A DNA stretch of 16,788 nucleotides from NCBI GenBank assembly GCA_903925445.1, contig CAIYFE010000174.1, forward strand, positions 1 to 16,788. Direction: 5' to 3'. This document shows positions 1 through 6,036 of this stretch, in pieces; position 1 is the stretch's first letter; each line of letters begins with the position of its first letter. A program made the translations under genes and the position numbers. The notes beneath the pieces were generated by a model that ran no database searches, had not been told where the DNA came from, and was given only the letters and a program-made list of their open reading frames with translations. Source of the DNA: an uncultured Burkholderiales bacterium (GTDB lineage: Bacteria; Pseudomonadota; Gammaproteobacteria; Burkholderiales; Burkholderiaceae_C).

Positions 1-505
1 CGCACATTGCGTGATTGCCAACTGCCGCATCCAAGCAGGCGCGGTGATTCACCCCTTCACCCACATCGATGGCGAAAAACTCGGCGTGACCGTCGGTGAA
101 GACGCGCTCATTGGCCCCTTTGCCCGTCTGCGCCCAGGCGCACAGCTGGGCGATCAAGTGCACATTGGCAACTTCGTCGAAGTCAAAAACTCCAGCATGG
201 CCAAAGGTGCCAAGGCCAACCACTTGGCTTATTTGGGTGACGCAACCGTGGGCGAACGCGTCAACTACGGGGCGGGCAGTATCACCGCCAATTACGACGG
301 CGCCAACAAGCACCGCACGGTCATCGAAGCCGATGTTCACATTGGCAGCAACTGCGTGTTGGTGGCGCCCGTCACGATTGGGGCAGGCGGCACCGTGGGT
401 GGTGGCTCCACCATCACCAAAAACACCGAAGCCGGCGCCTTGAGCGTGGCCCGTGGCAAGCAAATCAGCATTGCCAATTACAAGCGGCCTGAGAAAAAGA
501 AATAA
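1..505 (+). CDS. glmU: Bifunctional GlmU, C-terminal acetyltransferase part (5' truncated by window edge)
   Basis: GlmU acetylates glucosamine-1-phosphate with acetyl-CoA and then uridylylates the product to UDP-GlcNAc, a cytoplasmic step for peptidoglycan and LPS. Only about the last 167 residues are present; the reading frame is open from base 2, and the uridyltransferase domain lies outside the window. What is visible is a left-handed beta-helix of imperfect hexapeptide repeats (IGPFARLRPGA, VHIGNF, VTIGAGGTVGGGS). The segment KANHLAYLGDA carries the family's catalytic histidine (His363 in E. coli), and NYDG is the conserved acetyl-CoA-site motif. It ends in a lysine-rich tail with a TAA stop. 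The ATG at base 11 is internal and is not the true start. glmS lies just beyond the convergent regulator, so two steps of one pathway are nearly adjacent. Confidence 0.95.
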   Translation, partial: AHCVIANCRIQAGAVIHPFTHIDGEKLGVTVGEDALIGPFARLRPGAQLGDQVHIGNFVEVKNSSMAKGAKANHLAYLGDATVGERVNYGAGSITANYDGANKHRTVIEADVHIGSNCVLVAPVTIGAGGTVGGGSTITKNTEAGALSVARGKQISIANYKRPEKKK

Positions 506-509
506 ATCG

Positions 510-546
510 CTTGGCCTTGCGTGACGCCGTCACCGCACAGGCCAAG
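510..546 (-). terminator. Hairpin between convergent glmU and lrp, probable lrp terminator
   Basis: CTTGGCCT (510–517) pairs perfectly with AGGCCAAG (539–546). Inside it GCGTGAC (519–525) pairs with GTCAC-C-GC (529–536), leaving one bulged base. On the minus strand the hairpin is followed by a T-rich run over glmU's last codons (ATTTATTTCTTTTT), as expected for a Rho-independent terminator of lrp. There is no T tract on the plus strand. The hairpin includes the lrp stop codon. Confidence 0.55.
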
Positions 547-1006
547 TCGTGGTGAATTTGCTGCGCTTGATGCTGAAAAATGCTTTCACATTGCGCACGT
601 TGGCCGCTTGGGTGAACAGGCGTTGACTCAAAGCCAAATAGCTGGGCATGTCAGCCGCTTGCACCACCAACACAAAATCGGGACCGGGTGAAACGCGCCA
701 ACATTGCTGCACCGCATCTTCGAGCGCAAGCCGTTGTTCAAACGCCAGCAAATGTTCGTCGCCTTGTTGATCCAAGGTGATTTCTACCAAAGCGCTCAAC
801 GCATGACCCAAGGCTTGTCCCAACTTGTCGGCGTTGAGAATGGCCACTTGCCGCTCGATCCAGCCATCGGATTGCAATTTTTTGACGCGACGCAAACAAG
901 TTGGCGGCGAAATGTTCAATTTCTCCGCCAAGGCCACATTGCTCAAGCTGGCATCGTGTTGGAGCAAATCCAACAAACGTCGATCGATTTCGTCTAATGA
1001 TTCCAA
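530..1006 (-). CDS. Lrp/AsnC family transcriptional regulator
   Basis: DNA-binding regulator of the feast/famine (Lrp/AsnC) family, acting in the cytoplasm. From the TTG at 1006 it has 158 residues, the usual family length. The N-terminus has the family opening LDEIDRRLLDLL. A winged helix-turn-helix follows at about residues 21–46 (LSNVALAEKLNISPPTCLRRVKKL), then a linker and a RAM/ligand-sensing domain at about 65–145 (SALVEITL, CWRVSPGPDFVLVVQA, VRNVKAFFSIKR). A longer frame opens with GTG at 1042, but a promoter at 1046–1073 would start transcription near 1039, so that GTG would sit at or before the RNA 5' end. TTG 1006 has a GGTGAT-like sequence a few bases upstream. It lies between glmU and glmS in opposite orientation. 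The effector and targets cannot be read from sequence. The family call is firm; the start is moderately supported. Confidence 0.9.
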   Translation of the reverse strand: MESLDEIDRRLLDLLQHDASLSNVALAEKLNISPPTCLRRVKKLQSDGWIERQVAILNADKLGQALGHALSALVEITLDQQGDEHLLAFEQRLALEDAVQQCWRVSPGPDFVLVVQAADMPSYLALSQRLFTQAANVRNVKAFFSIKRSKFTTTWPVR

Positions 1007-1020
1007 ATTATCACCGTTTA

Positions 1021-1035
1021 TGAAATTTAATTTCA
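1021..1035. promoter_or_regulatory. 15-bp palindrome, candidate Lrp-family operator
   Basis: TGAAATT-T-AATTTCA is a perfect dyad with 7-bp arms and a one-base centre, matching the AT-rich 15-bp shape of Lrp/AsnC sites. It lies just downstream of the predicted lrp transcription start, a position suited to autorepression. Binding is inferred. Confidence 0.5.
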
Positions 1036-1045
1036 GACTCACCCA

Positions 1046-1073
1046 ATTATGAAATTTTCAATCAATTAGTCAA
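1046..1073 (-). promoter_or_regulatory. Probable sigma-70 promoter of lrp
   Basis: Read on the minus strand, TTGACT (1073–1068) and CATAAT (1051–1046) are separated by 16 bases; each matches the consensus at five of six positions. The predicted start of transcription is near 1039. This disfavours the GTG at 1042 as the lrp start codon. Confidence 0.6.
1050..1060. promoter_or_regulatory. Second TGAAA dyad in the lrp promoter spacer
   Basis: TGAAA-T-TTTCA is a perfect 5-bp dyad sharing the TGAAATT core of the palindrome at 1021–1035. The centres are 27 bp apart. It overlaps the spacer and the edge of the -10 element, so a protein bound here would block RNA polymerase. Candidate second operator for the same regulator. 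Confidence 0.4.
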
Positions 1074-1130
1074 CAAATTTTTTAAATAATTTCTTATCAG
1101 TGCGCCTAATATGGCGTTTTTGGCCAATTC

Positions 1131-1136
1131 AGGAGA
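1131..1136 (+). promoter_or_regulatory. Strong ribosome binding site of glmS
   Basis: AGGAGA sits six bases before the ATG at 1143 and fixes the glmS start. A TAATAT hexamer at 1107–1112 could be a -10 element, but no convincing -35 is visible. Confidence 0.8.
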
Positions 1137-1142
1137 GCCTTC

Positions 1143-3014
1143 ATGTGCGGCATCGTCGGCGCTGTGTCATCGCGCAACATTGTTCCTATCCTTGTTCAAG
1201 GTCTGCAACGTTTGGAATATCGAGGCTACGACTCTTGCGGTGTCGCGGTTCATGCGGCAAGTTTGGGCAATTTGCAAGGCGGTTTACAGCGTGCACGCAG
1301 CACCTCGCGCGTGTCTGAGTTGATGGCGCAAATTGAACAAGATCATTTGCAAGGCGGCACCGGCATTGCGCACACGCGCTGGGCCACGCACGGTGCGCCA
1401 GCGGTTCACAACGCGCACCCCCATTTCAGCCACGGCACTTCGGGCGACACCCTCAAGCCCGGACGGGTGGCGTTGGTACACAACGGCATCATCGAAAACC
1501 ACGACGAATTGCGTGCTGAGTTGCAAGCCAAAGGCTATGTCTTCAGCAGCCAAACCGACACCGAAGTCATTGCGCATTTGGTCGACAGTTTGTACAACGG
1601 CGATTTGTTTGAAGCCGTGCAAGCCGCACTCACCCGTTTGCATGGGGCTTATGCGATTGCAGTGTTTCACAAAGACGAGCCGCAACGCGTGGTGGGTGCG
1701 CGCGCAGGTTCGCCTTTGATTTTGGGTGTGGGCGAAGGCGAAACATTTTTAGCCAGCGACGCCATGGCCTTGGCTGGCGTGACCGATCAAATCGTCTACC
1801 TAGAAGACGGCGACCGCGTGGACATTCAACTGGGCAAATATTGGGTCTTTGACAGAACCAACAAACCCGTTCAACGCGAAGTCAAAACCGTGCATGCGCA
1901 CAGCGGCGCGGCCGAGTTGGGGCAATACCGCCACTACATGCAAAAAGAAATTTTCGAGCAACCCCGCGCCATTGCCGACACGCTCGAAGGCATCGAAGGC
2001 ATCGTGCCCGAACTCTTCGACGGCGCACAAGCCAGCGCACACCGCGTGTTCAAGACCGTTGACAACGTGCTCATTCTGGCTTGCGGCACCAGCTATTACA
2101 GCGGCTGCGTGGCCAAATACTGGTTGGAAGCGATTGCCAAAATTCCTTGTCAAGTCGAAATCGCCAGCGAATACCGTTACCGCGAATCGGTGGCCAATCC
2201 CAACACCTTGGTGGTCACCATCAGCCAATCGGGCGAAACCGCGGACACCTTAGCCGCCTTGCGCCATGCACAAAGTTTGGGGCTCGAGCACACGTTGACG
2301 ATTTGCAACGTCGCCACATCGGCCATGGTGCGCGAATGCAAACTGGCCTATGTGACCCGTGCCGGCGCAGAAATTGGCGTGGCATCGACCAAGGCCTTCA
2401 CCACGCAATTGGCCGCGTTGTTCTTGCTGACTTTGGCCTTGGCGCAAGCCAAGGGACATTTGAGCGACGCCGACGAAGCCCGCTACATCAAAGACATGCG
2501 CCATTTACCCGCTGCGCTGCAAGCGGTGTTGGCGCAAGAACCGCAAATCATGGCGTGGGCTCAAGAATTTGCGAGCAAAGAAAACGCCCTTTTCTTGGGA
2601 CGTGGCACGCATTACCCGATTGCGTTGGAAGGCGCGCTCAAGCTCAAAGAAATCACCTACATCCACGCCGAAGCTTATGCAGCGGGTGAACTCAAACACG
2701 GCCCCTTGGCCTTGGTGACCAGCGCCATGCCGGTGGTCACCGTCGCACCCAACGATGCCTTGCTGGAAAAGCTCAAAAGCAATATGCAAGAAGTGCGCGC
2801 GCGCGGTGGCGTCTTGTACGTGCTGGCCGATGGCGACACGCACATTGAAAGCAGCGAAGGCGTGAACGTGATCCGCATGCCTGAACATTACGGCGTGCTC
2901 TCTCCCATCTTGCACGTTGTGCCTTTGCAGTTGCTGGCCTATCACACCGCTTGCGCGCGTGGCACCGATGTGGACAAGCCTCGTAATTTGGCCAAATCGG
3001 TGACGGTGGAGTAA
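1143..3014 (+). CDS. glmS: Glutamine–fructose-6-phosphate aminotransferase (isomerizing)
   Basis: GlmS makes glucosamine-6-phosphate from fructose-6-phosphate and glutamine, the committed step of amino-sugar synthesis, in the cytoplasm. The 623-residue product is close to the usual length of about 610. It opens MCGIVGAV, so Cys2 becomes the N-terminal nucleophile of the class II glutaminase domain, followed by LEYRGYDSCGVAV and HTRWATHG. Two SIS sugar-isomerase domains follow, the first around residues 310–440 (ACGTSYYSG, TISQSGETADT) and the second around 480–610 (GRGTHYPIALEGALKLKE, HAEAYAAGELKHGP). The C-terminus DKPRNLAKSVTVE is the family's conserved end. A strong AGGAGA supports the start. 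No sign of a glmS ribozyme is visible in the 100-base leader, as expected outside Firmicutes. The gene is convergent with the sulfatase, with a gap of nine bases. Confidence 0.98.
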   Translation: MCGIVGAVSSRNIVPILVQGLQRLEYRGYDSCGVAVHAASLGNLQGGLQRARSTSRVSELMAQIEQDHLQGGTGIAHTRWATHGAPAVHNAHPHFSHGTSGDTLKPGRVALVHNGIIENHDELRAELQAKGYVFSSQTDTEVIAHLVDSLYNGDLFEAVQAALTRLHGAYAIAVFHKDEPQRVVGARAGSPLILGVGEGETFLASDAMALAGVTDQIVYLEDGDRVDIQLGKYWVFDRTNKPVQREVKTVHAHSGAAELGQYRHYMQKEIFEQPRAIADTLEGIEGIVPELFDGAQASAHRVFKTVDNVLILACGTSYYSGCVAKYWLEAIAKIPCQVEIASEYRYRESVANPNTLVVTISQSGETADTLAALRHAQSLGLEHTLTICNVATSAMVRECKLAYVTRAGAEIGVASTKAFTTQLAALFLLTLALAQAKGHLSDADEARYIKDMRHLPAALQAVLAQEPQIMAWAQEFASKENALFLGRGTHYPIALEGALKLKEITYIHAEAYAAGELKHGPLALVTSAMPVVTVAPNDALLEKLKSNMQEVRARGGVLYVLADGDTHIESSEGVNVIRMPEHYGVLSPILHVVPLQLLAYHTACARGTDVDKPRNLAKSVTVE

Positions 3015-3023
3015 GCCCGGTTT

Positions 3024-4361
3024 TCAGCGCTGCGGCATGTCTTTCACGCTGTAGCCCAAGCTGACCGTGGCATCTTCGGGAATTGGCGGCATGGTTTGAT
3101 TCCAGGCTTCCCACGCGTGTTGCATGTCGTTCAGGCGTTGCGGGTACAAAACCGCCTGATTGGCGCGTTCACGCTCGTCTTGGTGAATGTTGAACAAGTA
3201 ATCGTGGCCATCGACACGCAAATACTTCCAGTCGCCCGAGCGCATGGCGCGTTGCCCACGATGGTTCATGCGCCAAAAAAGCGGGCGATCGAACTGGTGT
3301 TCCGCATCGAGTAACACGGGCTTGAGAGACACACCATCCAGCGGATGATCGCTGGCGGCTTGAACGCCAGCCACATCCAACAGGGTCGCCGTCCAATCCA
3401 TGGTCATGCAGTGCTGAGCCGAGACACCGCCCGGCGCAACGGCTTTGGGCCAATGTGCAATCCAAGGCACGCGGATGCCGCCTTCGGTCAGGTCCATCTT
3501 TCCACCCACCAGCGGCCAGTTGTCGCTGAACCGCTCGCCGCCGTTGTCGCTGGTGAACACAATCAAGGTGTTGTCGAGTTGGTGCGTGTCTTTCAAGGCC
3601 TGAACCAACCAACCAATGCCCTCGTCCATGTGATGAATCATGCGGTGGTAGGTGTGAATATTGCCGCCTTGCAAATGAAAAAGATTGCTCTTGATTTCCT
3701 CTGAAAGCGCGTGGTCTTCGCGGGTTTCCCAAGGCCAGTGCGGTGCCGTGTAATGCAGGCTGAGAAAAAACGGTTGGCCGTGCGCCGCCTGCGTCGATTG
3801 GCGATGAACAAAGTCCACCGCGCGCTTGGACAAAAGATCGGTCAAGTAGCCGGGCGATTGCACCTCTGCTTCGCCAGCGTACAAATCGTGTGTGCCGTTG
3901 TTGCTGCAATGGCTGAAATAGTCAACACCGCCGGACATTGGGCCAAAAAACTCGTCGTAGCCCGAGCGCAGTGGGCTGAAATGCGGGGGATAACCCAAAT
4001 GCCATTTGCCGATCAAGGCGGTTTGGTAGCCCACTTGCTTGAGCAGCGATGGCAAGGTGGGATGCTCAGGCGGCAAGCCCAAGGTTGAACTGCCTTTGCT
4101 TTTGCTGTTGATGGGCTCTTCCGCCGCACCGCGCAAGCGGTATTGATAGCGCCCCGTCATCAACGCAAAGCGCGTGGGTGAACACACGGGCGAGTTGCTG
4201 TAGCCTTGCGTGAGGCGAAGTCCATTGCTTGCCAAGGCGTCAATGTTGGGCGAGACCTGACCAAAGGCAGCATCGCGGCCGCCGTAGCAGCCCAAGTCGG
4301 CATAACCGAGGTCATCGGCAACGATAAAAATCAGATTAGGGCGTGTGGTCATAAGTTTCAT
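3024..4361 (-). CDS. Type I sulfatase (arylsulfatase A-like), probably cytoplasmic
   Basis: Predicted to hydrolyse a sulfate ester to alcohol or phenol plus sulfate; 445 residues. The core of formylglycine sulfatases is intact. The metal ligands Asp16 and Asp17 lie in the segment IVADDLGYADLG. Cys60 in CSPTR is the C-x-P-x-R cysteine that is converted to formylglycine. Lys119 and His121 lie in GKWHLG, His208 in TAPHW, Asp272 and Asn273 in SDNGG, and Lys288 in GGKMDLTEGG. The protein starts directly at the catalytic core with no signal peptide, so it should stay in the cytoplasm, as P. aeruginosa AtsA does. Its ATG overlaps the stop of the upstream Bug gene (ATGA at 4361–4358) and lacks its own ribosome site, indicating translational coupling. 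An alternative ATG is at 4352. The substrate is unknown. No formylglycine-generating enzyme lies in this window. Confidence 0.92.
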   Translation of the reverse strand: MKLMTTRPNLIFIVADDLGYADLGCYGGRDAAFGQVSPNIDALASNGLRLTQGYSNSPVCSPTRFALMTGRYQYRLRGAAEEPINSKSKGSSTLGLPPEHPTLPSLLKQVGYQTALIGKWHLGYPPHFSPLRSGYDEFFGPMSGGVDYFSHCSNNGTHDLYAGEAEVQSPGYLTDLLSKRAVDFVHRQSTQAAHGQPFFLSLHYTAPHWPWETREDHALSEEIKSNLFHLQGGNIHTYHRMIHHMDEGIGWLVQALKDTHQLDNTLIVFTSDNGGERFSDNWPLVGGKMDLTEGGIRVPWIAHWPKAVAPGGVSAQHCMTMDWTATLLDVAGVQAASDHPLDGVSLKPVLLDAEHQFDRPLFWRMNHRGQRAMRSGDWKYLRVDGHDYLFNIHQDERERANQAVLYPQRLNDMQHAWEAWNQTMPPIPEDATVSLGYSVKDMPQR

Positions 4362-5326
4362 TGCGGTTTAAAGCCAGACTCTTTGATGGGCGGTCCCCAT
4401 TTGTCGAAATCGGATTTGACAATTTCAGCCAACTTCTCAGCGCCGTAGCCCGTGGGCTCGAGCTCCATGTCGATGAGCTTTCTTTGAATCGATGGATCGT
4501 GGATGGCATCGACCGCTGCTTTGGACAGCGCTTGAATCACCGCAGGCGGCGTTCCGGCTGGCGCAAACAAGGCGTACCAAGGTGAAGCGACCAAATCAAA
4601 CCCTTGCTCTTTGAAGGTGGGCACATCAGGAAATCGAATGCTGCGTTTCTCGCCCGCCACCGCAATGAGTTTGGCTTTTTTGCCATCGACCAACGATTGG
4701 ATGTCGGCCGCAACGGTTGACAGCGCAGGAATTTCGCCCGCTGCCAACGCCTGCATGGCTGGCGCCGTGCCGCGGTAAGACACGTGCTCCAAATGAATGC
4801 CCGCGCTTTTGGCAAACATCAGCCCCATGAAATGAGGCAAAGAGCCTGGGGCGGCAGAGCCAAAAAATCCGTTTTGATCGGGATTGGATTTGACCCACGC
4901 CACATATTCCTTCAAATTGTTGGCGGGCACTTTGTTGGACAAACCCAGCCCAATTTGAAAGTTGCTCAGATGCGCGACTGGAACAAAATCTTTGAACGGA
5001 TCGTATTTGAGCTGCCCTGCGTAGCTGTGCGGAAAGATGGACATGGTGGCCACAGGTGTCATGAGCAAAGTATTGCCGTCGCCTGGTGCGGCCTTGACGG
5101 CCAGGTTGGCCATTTGCCCCCCAGCACCTGCTTTGTTTTCAACAATGATGGGCTGGTTCAACCGCTTGGACATTGCATCTGCCACGATGCGCGTCAAGAT
5201 GTCCGAAGTCGCCCCAGGCGGGTAGCCCACAATGATTTTGAGCGGGGCGTTTTGCGCGCCAGCGGCCAAACTCAAAATGGCCGTCACGAACGCCATAATG
5301 GCTTTGCCCCAAAAGCGGTGGTTCAT
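4358..5326 (-). CDS. Bug/TctC-type tripartite tricarboxylate transporter substrate-binding protein, coupled to sulfatase
   Basis: Periplasmic solute-binding protein of the Bug family, 322 residues. The first 24 or so residues form a signal peptide (hydrophobic IMAFVTAILSLAAGA, probable cut before QNAPLK). The mature part has the family's first strand and loop KIIVGYPPGATSDILTR, the segment PIIVENKAGAGGQMAN, then SYRGTAPAMQALAAGEI and IRFPDVPTFKEQG. Family members bind carboxylates through the loop after the first strand and through the VENK region. The membrane partners TctA and TctB are not in the window, as is common for Bug genes in this order. The start is fixed by CAGGAGACAC seven bases upstream. 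The sulfatase overlaps its stop codon, so the ligand may be a sulfated organic acid or aromatic; this is inference. A divergent MarR gene probably regulates it. Confidence 0.93.
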   Translation of the reverse strand: MNHRFWGKAIMAFVTAILSLAAGAQNAPLKIIVGYPPGATSDILTRIVADAMSKRLNQPIIVENKAGAGGQMANLAVKAAPGDGNTLLMTPVATMSIFPHSYAGQLKYDPFKDFVPVAHLSNFQIGLGLSNKVPANNLKEYVAWVKSNPDQNGFFGSAAPGSLPHFMGLMFAKSAGIHLEHVSYRGTAPAMQALAAGEIPALSTVAADIQSLVDGKKAKLIAVAGEKRSIRFPDVPTFKEQGFDLVASPWYALFAPAGTPPAVIQALSKAAVDAIHDPSIQRKLIDMELEPTGYGAEKLAEIVKSDFDKWGPPIKESGFKPQ

Positions 5327-5332
5327 TGGTGT

Positions 5333-5337
5333 CTCCT
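5333..5337 (-). promoter_or_regulatory. Ribosome binding site of the first Bug gene
   Basis: AGGAG on the minus strand, within CAGGAGACAC. The same ten-base leader (plus-strand GTGTCTCCTG at 5329–5338) recurs before the second Bug gene at 8868–8877. Confidence 0.75.
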
Positions 5338-5377
5338 GTGTGCGATGGCACGGTGTTGAGAATACGATGCCCCAGCT

Positions 5378-5396
5378 GAATTGATCTAATCAACTC
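5378..5396. promoter_or_regulatory. 19-bp dyad, candidate MarR operator
   Basis: GAATTGAT-CTA-ATCAACTC is an inverted repeat with seven of eight arm bases matching and a perfect core TTGAT-CTA-ATCAA. It lies in the 72-base gap between the divergent Bug and MarR genes and ends two bases before the MarR ATG. Size and placement fit a MarR dimer site controlling both directions. The regulator assignment is inferred from position. Confidence 0.55.
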
Positions 5397-5398
5397 AA

Positions 5399-5932
5399 AT
5401 GATCGAAAACCCTAAACCCGGCGCGATGCGACAACCTCAGCGGCTCGAAGAATTGCTGAGTTTTCGTTTGCACAATTTGAACGCCGTGGGCGGCGCGTCC
5501 GTCATTCGCTTGCTAGAAGGACGCTATGGCATCACGCGGCGCGAGTGGCGACTGCTGGCGCATCTGTGGCAAGCGGGCGAGCGTTCGCCCTCAGATCTGG
5601 CCGTGGAAATCCGACTCGACCGAGCCAGAACCTCCAAAGCGATTGGCCTGCTGTTGACCAAAGGGCTGATCGAGCGACGACTGCTGCCGCACGACCCCCG
5701 CCGCGCCATGGTGGGTTTGACGTCCCAAGGCGTCACCTTGGTGCAAGAAGTTTTTCCACAAGTGGCTGAGATTCACGAAAACTGGGTATCGGTGCTCAAT
5801 GACCAAGATCTGGCGCTTTTGCAAAAAATGCTCGATGTTTTGACGCAACAAGCTCACCACATCAACACCAACTTCGCCACCGACGTCAAAGCGGACAGGA
5901 AGCACGGCAAGCGCTCACCACCCACCAATTGA
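5399..5932 (+). CDS. MarR family transcriptional regulator
   Basis: A 177-residue winged helix-turn-helix regulator of the MarR family. After a variable N-terminus and a dimerisation helix (RLEELLSFRLHNLNAV), the DNA-binding domain runs from about residue 38 to 110. It contains YGITRREWRLLAHL, the recognition-helix region SPSDLAVEIRLDRARTSKAI, and the wing KGLIERRLLPHDPRRAMVGLTSQG with the family's D-x-R-R signature. A C-terminal helix (LALLQKMLDVL) completes the dimer interface, and the tail is basic. No Shine–Dalgarno precedes ATG 5399, because the operator-like dyad occupies that space, so the mRNA may be leaderless; an in-frame ATG at 5426 also lacks one. MarR proteins usually repress the adjacent divergent unit until a small, often aromatic, ligand binds. 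The likely target is the Bug–sulfatase pair. Confidence 0.92.
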   Translation: MIENPKPGAMRQPQRLEELLSFRLHNLNAVGGASVIRLLEGRYGITRREWRLLAHLWQAGERSPSDLAVEIRLDRARTSKAIGLLLTKGLIERRLLPHDPRRAMVGLTSQGVTLVQEVFPQVAEIHENWVSVLNDQDLALLQKMLDVLTQQAHHINTNFATDVKADRKHGKRSPPTN

Positions 5933-5944
5933 TGGTGTTTTTTT
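5923..5944 (+). terminator. Short Rho-independent terminator of the MarR gene
   Basis: CACCA (5923–5927) pairs with TGGTG (5933–5937) around a five-base loop, followed by seven Ts (5938–5944). The stem spans the MarR stop codon. It is short, but the T run is clear. Confidence 0.5.
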
Positions 5945-5999
5945 GCAAAATTGACACGCCAAAACGGTTGATGCTTGAACCGGCTGCGGCTTGCTGAAA

Positions 6000-6030
6000 C
6001 GACGGCAAGTTGCGCCGTCGCTTGGCGCAA
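6000..6030. other. Two overlapping, mutually exclusive stem-loops between convergent genes
   Basis: CGACGGC (6000–6006) pairs with GCCGTCG (6014–6020). TTGCGCC (6010–6016) pairs with GGCGCAA (6024–6030). Both stems are perfect 7-mers and share bases 6014–6016, so only one can form at a time. A weaker stem, CGGTT/AACCG, lies at 5965–5982. No T tract follows on either strand, so a role as Rho-independent terminator is uncertain. The structure may end or protect the 3' end of the tartrate operon mRNA. Confidence 0.45.
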
Positions 6031-6036
6031 TTCACA

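Noticed and set aside
1081..1142. Possible glmS riboswitch or ribozyme in the leader
   Set aside because: The leader is too short and lacks the paired elements of the glmS ribozyme, which is known mainly from Firmicutes.
1284..2945. Several 84–146 codon minus-strand frames under glmS
   Set aside because: They have no family signature and lie fully inside a conserved enzyme gene.
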